NCBI GenBank assembly: GCA_964057225.1 | Contig: OZ059895.1 | Coordinates: forward strand, 12,276,001-12,340,000 | Reading direction: 5' to 3' | Source of the DNA: Auanema rhodensis | Taxonomy: Eukaryota > Nematoda > Chromadorea > Rhabditida > Rhabditidae | DNA length: 64,000 nt | In this document: in pieces, positions 14,862 to 28,187 of the stretch | How the letters are laid out: every line of letters starts with the position of its first letter | Numbering within the stretch: position 1 is the stretch's first letter | Notes under the pieces: generated by a model | Databases searched by the model: none | What the model was told of the DNA's origin: nothing | What the model saw: only the letters and a program-made list of their open reading frames with translations | Position numbers and translations under genes: made by a program

Positions 14862-15670
14862 TTTCAAATTTTTTTAACGATCATGCCACGTTGAAAATAC
14901 GCCATGCAGCTGATTTTCAATTTTATCTCTTCCGTAACAAATGTTTTCAATTCTCCAGCAGTTTTACTTAGATAGCTAAACCCAAGGCATCAAAATATCT
15001 TCAATCTTATTTCTATATTACATTTATAAACCAGTAGTTCATGAACCTTCATCTTAACTTTATTGTTTCTATCTATTTCCTATTGAAACACACATTGTTT
15101 AAACACTATACAACTGTGAAACCTTTTTTAATTTATTGTATTTGGATCTCATACGATTTGATATCATCGAGGGATTTAGATGTTACGTAGAAAATTACAT
15201 AACTAACATGAAATTGGAAAAAAAACAATAACGAGGATAAGTATGTAAATCATTGAATATCAGATATTTCCGCTTACGACCATACCACGTTGAAAGTACG
15301 CCATGCAGCTGATTTTCAATTTTATCTCTTCCGTAACAAATGTTTTCAATTTTCCAGCAGTTTTACTTAGATAGCTCAACCCAAGGCATCAAAATATCTT
15401 CAATCTTATTTCTATATTACAGTTATAATCCAGTACTTTATGAACCTTAATCTTAACTTTACTGTTTCTATCTATTTCCTATTGAAACAAACAATGTTTT
15501 AACACTATACAACTGTGAAACCTTTTTTAATTTATTGTATTTGGAGCTCATAAGATTTGATATCATCGAGGGATTTAGATGTAACGTAGAAAATTACATA
15601 ACTAACATGAAATTGGAAAAAAAACAATAACGAGGATAAGTATGTAAAACATTGAATATCAGATATTTTC

Positions 15671-15789
15671 GCTTACGACCATACCACGTTGAAAGTACGC
15701 CATCCCGTCCGATCTGGCAAGTCAAGCAAAGTTGGGCCCGGTTAGTACTTGGATCGGAGACGGCTTGGGAATCCCGGGTGCCGTAAGCT
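15671..15789 (+). rRNA. 5S rRNA, C60A variant
   Basis: Complete copy with C60A, inside the region expected to hold box A, so its promoter strength could differ. Confidence 0.92.
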
Positions 15790-16597
15790 TTTCAAATTTT
15801 TTTAACGATCATGCCACGTTGAAAGTACGCCATGCAGCTGATTTTCAATTTTATCTCTTCCGTAAAAAATGTTTTTATTTTCCAGCAGTTTTACTTAGAT
15901 AGCTCAACCCAAGGCATCAAAATATCTTCAATCTTATTTCTATATTACAGTTATAAACCAGTAGTTTATGAACCTTAATCTTAACTTTACTGTTTCTATC
16001 TATTTCCTATTGAAACAAACAATGTTTTAACACTATACAACTGTGAAACCTTTTTTAATTTATTGTATTTGGAGCTCATAAGATTCAATATCATCGAGGG
16101 ATTTAGATGTAACGTGGAAAATTACATAACTAACATGAAATTGGAAAATAAGCAATAACGAGGATAAATATGTAAATCATTGAATAACAGATATTTTCGC
16201 TTACGACCATACCACATTGAAAATACGCCATGCAGCTGATTTTCAATTTTATCTCTTCCGTAACAAATGTTTTCAATTTTCCAGCAGTTTTACTTAGATA
16301 GCTTAACCCAAGGCATCAAAATATCTTCAATCTTATTTCTATATTACATTTATAAACCAGTAGTTCATGAACCTTCATCTTAACTTTATTGTTTCTATCT
16401 ATTTCCTATTGAAACAAACATTGTTTAAACACTATACAACTGTGAAACCTTTTTTAATTTATTGTATTTGGAGCTCATAAGATTTGATATCATCGAGGGA
16501 TTTAGATGTAACGTAGAAAATTACATAACTAACATGAAATTGGAAAAAAAACAATAACGAGGATAAGTATGTAAAACATTGAATATCAGATATTTTC

Positions 16598-16716
16598 GCT
16601 TACGACCATACCACGTTGAAAGTACGCCATCCCGTCCGATCTGGCAAGTCAAGCAACGTTGGGCCCGGTTAGTACTTGGATCGGAGACGGCTTGGGAATC
16701 CCGGGTGCCGTAAGCT
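16598..16716 (+). rRNA. 5S rRNA
   Basis: Complete consensus copy. Confidence 0.95.
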
Positions 16717-17525
16717 TTTCAAATTTTTTTAACGATCATGCCACGTTGAAAGTACGCCATGCAGCTGATTTTCAATTTTATCTCTTCCGTAACAAATGTT
16801 TTCAATTCTCCAGCAGTTTTACTTAGATAGCTAAACCCAAGGCATCAAAATATCTTCAATCTTATTTCTATATTACATTTATAAACCAGTAGTTCATGAA
16901 CCTTCATCTTAACTTTATCGTTTCTATCTATTTCCTATTGAAACAAACAATGTTTTAACACTATACAACTGTGAAACCTTTTTTAATTTATTGTATTTGG
17001 AGCTCATAAGATTCAATATCATCGAGGGATTTAGATGTAGTGTGGAAAATTACATAACTAACATGAAATTGGAAAATAAGCAATAACGAGGATAAATATG
17101 TAAATCATTGAATAACAGATATTTTCGCTTACGACCATACCACGTTGAAAATACGCCATGCAGCTGATTTTCAATTTTATCTCTTCCGTAACAAATGTTT
17201 TCAATTTTCCAGCAGTTTTACTTAGATAGCTCAACCCAAGGCATCAAAATATCTTCAATCTTATTTCTATATTACATTTATAAACCAGTAGTTCATGAAC
17301 CTTCATCTTAACTTTATCGTTTCTATCTATTTCCTATTGAAACAAACAATGTTTTAACACTATACAACTGTGAAACCTTTTTTAATTTATTGTATTTGGA
17401 GCTCATAAGATTTGATATCATCGAGGGATTTAGATGTAACGTAGAAAATTACATAACTAACATGAAATTGGAAAAAAAACAATAACGAGGATAAGTATGT
17501 AAAACATTGAATATCAGATATTTTC

Positions 17526-17644
17526 GCTTACGACCATACCACGTTGAAAGTACGCCATCCCGTCCGATCTGGCAAGTCAAGCAACGTTGGGCCCGGTTAG
17601 TACTTGGATCGGAGACGGCTTGGGAATCCCGGGTGCCGTAAGCT
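17526..17644 (+). rRNA. 5S rRNA
   Basis: Complete consensus copy. Confidence 0.95.
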
Positions 17645-18453
17645 TTTCAAATTTTTTTAACGATCATGCCACGTTGAAAGTACGCCATGCAGCTGATTTT
17701 CAATTTTATCTCTTCCGTAACAAATGTTTTCAATTCTCCAGCAGTTTTACTTAGATAGCTAAACCCAAGGCATCAAAATATCTTCAATCTTATTTCTATA
17801 TTACATTTATAAACCAGTAGTTCATGAACCTTCATCTTAACTTTATTGTTTCTATCTATTTCCTATTGAAACAAACAATGTTTTAACACTATACAACTGT
17901 GAAACCTTTTTTAATTTATTGTATTTGGAGCTCATAAGATTCAATATCATCGAGGGATTTAGATGTAGTGTGGAAAATTACATAACTAACATGAAATTGG
18001 AAAATAAGCAATAACGAGGATAAATATGTAAATCATTGAATAACAGATATTTTCGCTCACGACCATACCACGTTGAAAATACGCCATGCAGCTGATTTTC
18101 AATTTTATCTCTTCCGTAACAAATGTTTTCAATTTTCCAGCAGTTTTACTTAGATAGCTCAACCCAAGGCATCAAAATATCTTCAATCTTATTTCTATAT
18201 TACAGTTATAAACCAGTAGTTTATGAACCTTAATCTTAACTTTACTGTTTCTATCTATTTCCTATTGAATTAAACATTGTTTTAACACTATACAACTGTG
18301 AAACCTTTTTTAATTTATTGTATTTAGAGCTCATAAGATTTGATATCATCGAGTGATTTAGATGTAACGTAGAAAATTACATAACTAACATGAAATTGGA
18401 AAAAAAACAATAACGAGGATAAGTATGTAAATCATTGAATATCAGATATTTTC

Positions 18454-18572
18454 GCTTACGACCATACCACGTTGAAAGTACGCCATCCCGTCCGATCTGG
18501 CAAGTCAAGCAACGTTGGGCCCGGTTAGTACTTGGATCGGAGACGGCTTGGGAATCCCGGGTGCCGTAAGCT
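18454..18572 (+). rRNA. 5S rRNA
   Basis: Complete consensus copy. Confidence 0.95.
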
Positions 18573-19381
18573 TTTCAAATTTTTTTAACGATCATGCCAC
18601 GTTGAAAGTACGCCATGCAGCTGATTTTCAATTTTATCTCTTCCGTAAAAAATGTTTTTAATTTTCCAGCAGTTTTACTTAGATAGCTAAACCCAAGGCA
18701 TCAAAATATCTTCAATCTTATTTCTTTATTACAGTTATAAACCAGTAGTTTATGAACCTTCATCTTAACTTTACTGTTTCTATCTATTTCCTATTGAAAC
18801 AAACGTTGTTTAAACACTATACAACTGTGAAACCTTTTTTAATTTATTGTATTTGGAGCTCATAAGATTCAATATCATCGAGGGATTTAGATGTAACGTG
18901 GAAAATTACATAACTAACATGAAATTGGAAAATAAGCAATAACGAGGATAAATATGTAAATCATTGAATAACAGATATTTTCGCTTACGACCATACCACG
19001 TTGAAAATACGCCATGCAGCTGATTTTCAATTTTATCTCTTCCGTAACAAATGTTTTCAATTTTCCAGCAGTTTTACTTAGATAGCTCAACCCAAGGCAT
19101 CAAAATATCTTCAATCTTATTTCTATATTACATTTATAAACCAGTAGTTCATGAACCTTCATCTTAACTTTATTGTTTCTATCTATTTCCTATTGAAACA
19201 CACATTGTTTAAACACTATACAACTGTGAAACCTTTTTTAATTTATTGTATTTGGATCTCATACGATTTGATATCATCGAGGGATTTAGATGTTACGTAG
19301 AAAATTACATAACTAACATGAAATTGGAAAAAAAACAATAACGAGGATAAGTATGTAAATCATTGAATATCAGATATTTTC

Positions 19382-19500
19382 GCTTACGACCATACCACGT
19401 TGAAAGTACGCCATCCCGTCCGATCTGGCAAGTCAAGCAACGTTGGGCCCGGTTAGTACTTGGATCGGAGACCGCTTGGGAATCCCGGGTGCCGTAAGCT
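19382..19500 (+). rRNA. 5S rRNA, G92C variant
   Basis: Complete copy with G92C. Confidence 0.93.
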
Positions 19501-20309
19501 TTTCAAATTTTTTTAACGATCATGCCACGTTGAAAGTACGCCATGCAGCTGATTTTCAATTTTATCTCTTCCGTAAAAAATGTTTTTAATTTTCCAGCAG
19601 TTTTACTTAGATAGCTCAACCCAAGGCATCAAAATATCTTCCATCTTATTTCTATATTACAGTTATAAACCAGTAGTTTATGAACCTTAATCTTAACTTT
19701 ACTGTTTCTATCTATTTCCTATTGAAACAAACAATGTTTTAACACTATACAACTGTGAAACCTTTTTTAATTTATTGTATTTGGAGCTCATAAGATTCAA
19801 TATCATCGAGGGATTTAGATGTAACGTGGAAAATTACATAACTAACATGAAATTGGAAAATAAGCAATAACGAGGATAAATATGTAAATCATTGAATAAC
19901 AGATATTTTCGCTTACGACCATACCACATTGAAAATACGCCATGCAGCTGATTTTCAATTTTATCTCTTCCGTAACAAATGTTTTCAATTTTCCAGCAGT
20001 TTTACTTAGATAGCTCAACCCAAGGCATCAAAATATCTTCAATCTTATTTCTATATTACATTTATAAACCAGTAGTTCATGAACCTTCATCTTAACTTTA
20101 TTGTTTCTATCTATTTCCTATTGAAACAAACATTGTTTAAACACTATACAACTGTGAAACCTTTTTTAATTTATTGTATTTGGAGCTCATAAGATTTGAT
20201 ATCATCGAGGGATTTAGATGTAACGTCTAAAATTACATAACTAACATGAAATTGGAAAAAAAACAATAACGAGGATAAGTATGTAAAACATTGAATATCA
20301 GATATTTTC

Positions 20310-20428
20310 GCTTACGACCATACCACGTTGAAAGTACGCCATCCCGTCCGATCTGGCAAGTCAAGCAACGTTGGGCCCGGTTAGTACTTGGATCGGAGAC
20401 CGCTTGGGAATCCCGGGTGCCGTAAGCT
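20310..20428 (+). rRNA. 5S rRNA, G92C variant
   Basis: Complete copy with G92C; with the previous copy it forms an adjacent pair of this variant. Confidence 0.93.
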
Positions 20429-21237
20429 TTTCAAATTTTTTTAACGATCATGCCACGATGAAAGTACGCCATGCAGCTGATTTTCAATTTTATCTCTTTC
20501 GTAACAAATGTTTTCAATTTTCCAGCAGTTTTACTTAGATAGCTAAACCCAAGGCATCAAAATATCTTCAATCTTATTTCTTTATTACAGTTATAAACCA
20601 GTAGTTTATGAACCTTCATCTTAACTTTACTGTTTCTATCTATTTCCTATTGAAACAAACGTTGTTTAAACACTATACAACTGTGAAACCTTTTTTAATT
20701 TATTGTATTTGGAGCTCATAAGATTCAATATCATCGAGGGATTTAGATGTAACGTGGAAAATTACATAACTAACATGAAATTGGAAAATAAGCAATAACG
20801 AGGATAAATATGTAAATCATTGAATAACAGATATTTTCGCTTACGACCATACCACGTTGAAAATACGCCATGCAGCTGATTTTCAATTTTATCTCTTCCG
20901 TAACAAATGTTTTCAATTTTCCAGCAGTTTTACTTAGATAGCTCAACCCAAGGCATCAAAATATCTTCAATCTTATTTCTATATTACATTTATAAACCAG
21001 TAGTTCATGAACCTTCATCTTAACTTTATTGTTTCTATCTATTTCCTATTGAAACACACATTGTTTAAACACTATACAACTGTGAAACCTTTTTTAATTT
21101 ATTGTATTTGGATCTCATACGATTTGATATCATCGAGGGATTTAGATGTTACGTAGAAAATTACATAACTAACATGAAATTGGAAAAAAAACAATAACGA
21201 GGATAAGTATGTAAATCATTGAATATCAGATATTTTC

Positions 21238-21356
21238 GCTTACGACCATACCACGTTGAAAGTACGCCATCCCGTCCGATCTGGCAAGTCAAGCAACGTT
21301 GGGCCCGGTTAGTACTTGGATCGGAGACGGCTTGGGAATCCCGGGTGCCGTAAGCT
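21238..21356 (+). rRNA. 5S rRNA
   Basis: Complete consensus copy. Confidence 0.95.
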
Positions 21357-22165
21357 TTTCAAATTTTTTTAACGATCATGCCACGTTGAAAGTACGCCAT
21401 GCAGCTGATTTTCAATTTTATCTCTTCCGTAACAAATGTTTTTAATTTTCCAGCAGTTTTACTTAGATAGCTAAACCCAAGGCATCAAAATATCTTCAAT
21501 CTTATTTCTTTATTACAGTTATAAACCAGTAGTTTATGAACCTTCATCTTAACTTTACTGTTTCTATCTATTTCCTATTGAAACAAACACTGTTTAAACA
21601 CTATACAACTGTGAAACCTTTTTTAATTTATTGTATTTGGAGCTCATAAGATTCAATTTCATCGAGGGATTTAGATGTAACGTGGAAAATTACATAACTA
21701 ACATGAAATTGGAAAATAAGCAATAACGAGGATAAATATGTAAATCATTGAATAACAGATATTTTCGCTTACGACCATACCACGTTGAAAATACGCCATG
21801 CAGCTGATTTTCAATTTTATCTCTTCCGTAACAAATGTTTTCAATTTTCCAGCAGTTTTACTTAGATAGCTCAACCCAAGGCATCAAAATATCTTCAATC
21901 TTATTTCTATATTACAGTTATAAACCAGTAGTTTATGAACCTTAATCTTAACTTTACTGTTTCTATCTATTTCCTATTGAAACAAACATTGTTTTAACAC
22001 TATACAACTGTGAAACCTTTTTTAATTTATTGTATTTGGAGCTCATAAGATTTGATATCATCGAGGGATTTAGATGTAACGTAGAAAATTACATAACTAA
22101 CATGAAATTGGAAAAAAAACAATAACGAGGATAAGTATGTAAATCATTGAATATCAGATATTTTC

Positions 22166-22284
22166 GCTTACGACCATACCACGTTGAAAGTACGCCATCC
22201 CGTCCGATCTGGCAAGTCAAGCAACGTTGGGCCCGGTTAGTACTTGGATCGGAGACGGCTTGGGAATCCCGGGTGCCGTAAGCT
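22166..22284 (+). rRNA. 5S rRNA
   Basis: Complete consensus copy. Confidence 0.95.
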
Positions 22285-23492
22285 TTTCAAATTTTTTTAA
22301 CGATCATGCCACGTTGAAAGTACGCCATGCAGCTGATTTTCAATTTTATCTCTTCCGTAACAAATGTTTTCAATTCTCCAGCAGTTTTACTTAGATAGCT
22401 AAACCCAAGGCATCAAAATATCTTCAATCTTATTTCTATATTACATTTATAAACCAGTAGTTCATGAACCTTCATCTTAACTTTATTGTTTCTATCTATT
22501 TCCTATTGAAACACACATTGTTTAAACACTATACAACTGTGAAACCTTTTTTAATTTATTGTATTTGGATCTCATACGATTTGATATCATCGAGGGATTT
22601 AGATGTTACGTAGAAAATTACATAACTAACATGAAATTGGAAAAAAAACAATAACGAGGATAAGTATGTAAATAATTGAATATCAGATATTTCCGCTTAC
22701 GACCATACCACGTTGAAAGTACGCCATGCAGCTGATTTTCAATTTTATCTCTTCCGTAACAAATGTTTTCAATTTTCCAGCAGTTTTACTTAGATAGCTC
22801 AACCCAAGGCATCAAAATATCTTCAATCTTATTTCTATATTACATTTATAAACCAGTAGTTCATGAATCTTCATCTTGACTTTATTGTTTCTATCTATTT
22901 CCTATTGAAACAAACATTGTTTAAACACTATACAACTGTGAAACCTTTTTTAATTTATTGTATTTGGAGCTCATAAGATTCAATATCATCGAGGGATTTA
23001 GATGTAACGTGGAAAATTACATAACTAACATGAAATTGGAAAATAAGCAATAACGAGGATAAATATGTAAATCATTGAATAACAGATATTTTCGCTTACG
23101 ACCATACCACGTTGAAAATGCGCCATGCAGCTGATTTTCAATTTTATCTCTTCCGTAACAAATGTTTTCAATTTTCCAGCAGTTTTACTTAGATAGCTCA
23201 ACCCAAGGCATCAAAATATCTTCAATCTCATTTCTATATTACAGTTATAAACCAGTAGTTTATGAACCTTAATCTTAACTTTACTGTTTCTATCTATTTC
23301 CTATTGAAACAAACATTGTTTTAACACTATACAATTGTGAAACCTTTTTTAATTTATTGTATTTGGAGCTCATAAGATTTGATATCATCGAGGGATTTAG
23401 ATGTAACGTAGAAAATTACATAACTAACATGAAATTGGAAAAAAAACAATAACGAGGATAAGTATGTAAATCATTGAATATCAGATATTTTC

Positions 23493-23611
23493 GCTTACGA
23501 CCATACCACGTTCAAAGTACGCCATCCCGTCCGATCTGGCAAGTCAAGCAACGTTGGGCCCGGTTAGTACTTGGATCGGAGACGGCTTGGGAATCCCGGG
23601 TGCCGTAAGCT
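23493..23611 (+). rRNA. 5S rRNA, G21C variant
   Basis: Complete copy with one change, G21C. Confidence 0.93.
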
Positions 23612-24420
23612 TTTCAAATTTTTTTAACGATCATGCCACGTTGAAAGTACGCCATGCAGCTGATTTTCAATTTTATCTCTTCCATAACAAATGTTTTCAA
23701 TTCTCCAGCAGTTTTACTTAGATAGCTAAACCCAAGGCATCAAAATATCTTCAATCTTATTTCTATATTACATTTATAAACCAGTAGTTCATGAACCTTC
23801 ATCTTAACTTTATTGTTTCTATCTATTTCCTATTGAAACACACATTGTTTAAACACTATACAACTGTGAAACCTTTTTTAATTTATTGTATTTGGATCTC
23901 ATACGATTTGATATCATCGAGGGATTTAGATGTTACGTAGAAAATTACATAACTAACATGAAATTGGAAAAAAAACAATAACGAGGATAAGTATGTAAAT
24001 CATTGAATATCAGATATTTCCGCTTACGACCATACCACGTTGAAAGTACGCCATGCAGCTGATTTTCAATTTTATCTCTTCCGTAACAAATGTTTTCAAT
24101 TTTCCAGCAGTTTTACTTAGATAGCTCAACCCAAGGCATCAAAATATCTTCAATCTTATTTCTATATTACATTTATAAACCAGTAGTTCATGAATCTTCA
24201 TCTTAACTTTATTGTTTCTATCTATTTCCTATTGAAACAAACATTGTTTAAACACTATACAACTGTGAAACCTTTCTTAATTTATTGTATTTGGAGCTCA
24301 TAAGATTTGATATCATCGAGGGATTTAGATGTAAGGTAGAAAATTACATAACTAACATGAAATTGGAAAAAAAACAATAACGAGGATAAGTATGTAAATC
24401 ATTGAATATCAGATATTTTC

Positions 24421-24438
24421 GCTTACGACCATACCACG
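24421..24438 (+). pseudogene. 5S rRNA 5' piece, split by MULE
   Basis: Nt 1-18 of a 5S gene. The MULE begins at the next base and the gene resumes at 28188 with nt 9-119, so nt 9-18 (CCATACCACG) are present on both sides as the target duplication. The gene is disrupted. Confidence 0.93.
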
Positions 24439-24662
24439 GCCAAACTAAATTGACATGTGTGAAAATGACTCGATATGTAATTGACATAGTGAAATATATT
24501 GGTTTAATTGACATGTAAGATCAATACCGTATTGAATGTTAATGACATTGTAATAATGACATCAATTGCGTTTGACTAAAATGTGCAAATTTGAATATTG
24601 CGTAGCAATTTAGGTAATTCTTTCACAAAAAAATTTTGGGATTTTCCGATATCGATTCATTT
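24439..24662 (+). repeat. MULE left terminal inverted repeat
   Basis: Pairs with the reverse complement of 27963-28187. The outermost bases differ (GCCAAACTAAATTG here against GGTAAAGTCAGAAT at the other end); inside that the arms match almost base for base. Confidence 0.9.
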
Positions 24663-24795
24663 TTTCCCAATAGAAGAAAGGAAATGAAGCCGGTTTCGAA
24701 AAAAACGATGTTGCAATTTTTCAATGACAGGTAGATCAGATGGTTTTGTTTGTTTTGTTTACACATTCTCACATTCAAAGAAATTATAATGTAAT

Positions 24796-27700
24796 GGAAG
24801 AGCTTCCGCGTTTGAAATATTTTCCTGCTGGTGATACAGTTTATTTGGTAGCTTCGAGCAGCTTCAGAGATTTGAAAGATGTGACAACTGATTCGGCATC
24901 TCCATGGACGGGAAAACTAAGTTCGAATTGTTATATGTTTTATTTTTTTAATTGTTACGTAGTTTATGACGAAAAATCGCACCGTGATTTGAAAACTAAT
25001 ATTGAGTACTTATATGTGGATAAAACGGATGAGCAATGGATACCTGTTAAGAAGTCTTATTTAACTTTCAAATTATTCCTTAATACTAACCGCAGATACC
25101 CTTCTTTACAACGCCGTGTTAGTTATTTTTGTCAATAAAATGTTTTTATATTCTATCTTTACACAGGTGGGAGTAATTCTGGACATGAATAAAAACGCTG
25201 TCTCTCCAATTTTATACTACTACTTTGCTGAAGTAAGGTTTTCATTATTTTTATGTTCACATGATTACTTGGATCTCTATTATTTGTATTTCATAATATT
25301 CAGGAGAACCTCACAATATCCCCATCAAACTCGATTCGAATCAAACCATCTGAATCAGCTGCTGCTAAAAAAGCGTTATCTCATCGAACTACCGTGGGAG
25401 CAAAAAGATTTCTTGATGAACAGGGATTAAATATTAATACAAAAAAAGTCATTACAGTTCACTAATCAAAATTATGTATTATTTTTCAGTTAACAAATTT
25501 AGCCCGTTCCGTCGATTATCATATAAAAAGTAGAGTAGGAAAAAAAAGTGCATCGAATGTTGCAAAACTGTTTGATCGGTTTGTTTGCAAACCCAATTCA
25601 TTAGAAGCTATGCTTTCTCCACATGTTGAAAAAACAGGTTTATGTAAATTAGTAGTATTCATGACCTTAATCAGTCTTTTAGAAGATGGAAAAATATTAA
25701 TACGTCAGATATTTTTTTACCCGTGTGCCTTAGAACATTTTTGTAAAACTTTGCCTGACAAAAACGATGTTATCGAACATAGAAATAGAGTTGATAAACT
25801 GCTACTAACAACTAAAGAAGATGCAGAACTGGAGCTGAGTGAGCATGAAGATGTTTTTTAGGTTTAATGAGTTTATTGTAGACAGAATTATTTCAACAAC
25901 TAATAAATCAGGAACAATTCCCAAGCTGGGTTCGATGTTGCAAATTGATACTACTTTTAACGTTTGTAGCAGTGAATATTTAACAATGGCCGTAGGAATA
26001 CACGATACTTTTTTGTGAGATTTCACAAACTATTTTGAAATGTAATATATTTAGAAATAATGTATCTGGAAAATGCGCAAGTGTATTAATTGGAGCTATG
26101 ATACATACAAGTAAGGCTGCCAAAGAACATGAAGCATTCTCAATAGCGTTGAATAGTCAGTTTGAGAAATTCGGATCAAATAAAACTATTCCTTGCGTAA
26201 TCACTGATGGAGAGGAGTCGTTCAAGTTGTACACTACAGTAAGTACTGTTGAACTTGTGGAATCATTAAAGTTAGTTTAGGGTTCGTTTCTAAGTAGATC
26301 AGTACCTTTGCGATGTGACGTACACAAGTTTGACAACTTGAAGATGAACATGCACAAATCGGATAGAGAAAATACAGAAATTATCAAAAAAAAATTATTT
26401 GGATCAAAAGAAAATGTAGGCACGTAAAGTTTTAATTGAGTTGAAAAGTATATTTTAAGAGTATCAGTGGAACTATATGGCACCGCGGTATATTAGGAAC
26501 TCTTCAGAAATCTGAATTTGAAAAAAAAATGATGAAATTTAGTGATGCTGTACATGCTGACACAGCAAAATGGTGGGTTAATATTCAACATTTTTTCCTT
26601 GTGTTTGAATAAAAACAAAGCATGATATTTGTAAGCATACTAATATAGATATTATAAATTGTGCTGAGAGAAAAATAGAATTGTTGTTTAGGTTACTTCG
26701 AAATATGGATGATATGTACAACACATGTTCACTTATCAAGAAGCTCTACGCTGGCTGTCCTTTGCAATGGGCCACAACAAATATCATCGAGTTGAGAAAT
26801 AACCAACTCAAAAAAATAGTACAATATCCTCAACCGGCGGAAATACTAATGAAAAGTTTATTAATTATACATCATGGTACTTTTTTCAAATCACATTTAG
26901 ATGATACCACAGCACTGTGTTCTAATAAGTTAAATATTTACAGATGATATGAAAGAACGCATATTTGCTATTCAGAACAAAAGCCAAAATTTAAAAACTG
27001 CAATTCCGTTGAACATGAATTTTGAAGATCTTTCTTGTTCGGAGCAGAGAACTTTAGTAGAGAAATTTGGATTATATAGCTATTATATTTCTTTATCTTA
27101 TTTTAAGTTTCCGAAATGGACATTAGACGGTAAGAAAAAGTTAATAACTATTCATTATACTAAATAATAATAGGAGATGGCAAAAATAAATCAAACTTTT
27201 TGTCAGCTGTAGAGAAACTCTCTGTTGATAGCTGCAGAAATGATGAGAATTTATATATAGTTCTAGATGAAATCGATCTGAGAAGGTATTCGATTTTTCA
27301 GTGAATAATGAATTATTTTTTAAGACCCGTTTGCGTGAAAAAAACGGAGAACCAACTCAAATGTTTTCATTACGAATGTTTAAATAACATTAATTATGGA
27401 TATTATTTCTGTATACATATGTGAGGTTTCAAAAGATATTTTGAAAGACAATTTTATTTTTAGGTTCGCTATTCTTAAAAAACTTGAAGATTCAGTTGCA
27501 GATCACTATATAAAAGAGATGGAAGATAAAAAAAATAATAGAACAGCGCAGAACTGTTTGAGTAAACAAATACGACCCACAGATGGTTCAAAGTTCCAAA
27601 ACCGTAAAGGGAGACAATATTCAAAAAATAATTATAGTAGGCAAATTGCAGAAACTAAGTTAAGTTGTATATAAAACAGTTGTCTTAACATTTTTTTCAG

Positions 27701-27911
27701 TATATCCTTTCTTGAAGACACAAGTGAACTGCATGAGATTATTTTTAGTGACAGATCCAATTACTCCGATGATAGCTCAGAGAATTTAATCACGAACACT
27801 TTTACAGAAGACAGAATAGTTTCGCCTCCACTAGAATATACGTCTTTGAACAACTCTCAACCATATCAAGATAATGAATCAATTTTCTGGTTTCCACCTA
27901 GTTTTGAATAA
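24796..27911 (+). pseudogene. MULE transposase gene, interrupted
   Basis: Plus-strand coding pieces between the inverted repeats, probably starting near 24796 (MEELPRLKYFP; an in-frame ATG also occurs at 24740) and ending with TAA at 27909-27911, followed by AATAAA near 27922. Landmarks: IDTTFNV near 25945 (first catalytic Asp of MULE transposases), VITDGE near 26200 (second Asp), RCDVHKF near 26310 (the C-x2-H motif), then a likely Glu region around 26510. The C-terminal part has a basic stretch (RKGRQYSKNNYSRQI) and an acidic, Ser-rich tail. Several gaps look like small GT-AG introns, for example 25231-25303. Others are plain frame breaks, such as the T6 run near 25854. I infer a transposase that is spliced, decayed, or both. 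A related tail occurs at 63436-63666. Confidence 0.65.
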
Positions 27912-27962
27912 TTTTCATGGCTAATAAAATTTAATTTTAAAGTACAATCCTATTATTCTGTG

Positions 27963-28187
27963 AAATGAATCGATATCGGAAAATCCCAAAATTTTTTTGT
28001 GAAAAAATTACCTAAATTAGTACGCAATATTCAAATTTGCACATTTTAGTCAAACGCATTTGATGTCATTATTACAATGTCATTAACATTCAATACGGTA
28101 TTGATCTTACATGTCAATTAAACCAATATATTTCACTATGTCAATTACATATCGAGTCATTTTCACACATGTCATTCTGACTTTACC
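27963..28187 (-). repeat. MULE right terminal inverted repeat
   Basis: Inverted partner of 24439-24662. The flanking 10-bp duplication starts at 28188. Confidence 0.9.

Larger units (their letters stand above)
1..24438 (+). repeat. 5S rDNA tandem array, two unit types
   Basis: Head-to-tail array of a 529-bp unit (119-nt 5S gene plus AT-rich spacer) and a 399-bp unit that keeps only 5S nt 1-33. Complete genes start at the positions listed individually below. Shortened units start at 544, 1472, 1871, 2799, 3727, 4126, 5583, 6511, 7440, 8368, 8767, 9166, 9565, 9964, 10363, 10762, 11690, 12089, 13017, 13945, 14344, 15272, 16199, 17127, 18055, 18983, 19911, 20839, 21767, 22695, 23094 and 24022. 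Intervals between complete genes are 529, 928, 1327 or 3322 bp (plus or minus 1), i.e. 529 plus whole multiples of 399. Every complete gene is followed about 17 nt later by a partial 5S copy (near nt 7-33), so a complete unit is a shortened unit plus 130 bp. I see no protein-coding gene in the spacers; the short ORFs there are repeat artefacts. Confidence 0.95.
24439..28187 (+). mobile_element. MULE-type DNA transposon in a 5S gene
   Basis: A 3749-bp element with terminal inverted repeats of about 224 bp (24439-24662 and 27963-28187). They are nearly identical except for the outermost 14-15 bases and a few substitutions. A 10-bp direct duplication of 5S nt 9-18 flanks it (24429-24438 and 28188-28197). 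TGACAT recurs about five times within each inverted repeat, a plausible set of transposase-binding sites. Long inverted repeats, an 8-10 bp target duplication and a split DDE transposase with a C-x2-H motif are typical of Mutator-like elements. One interrupted gene lies between the repeats on the plus strand. Confidence 0.85.

Noticed and set aside
1..24438. CRISPR-like array (regular repeats and spacers)
   Set aside because: Unit lengths of 399 and 529 bp, embedded 5S genes and near-identical spacers fit rDNA, and the genome is eukaryotic.
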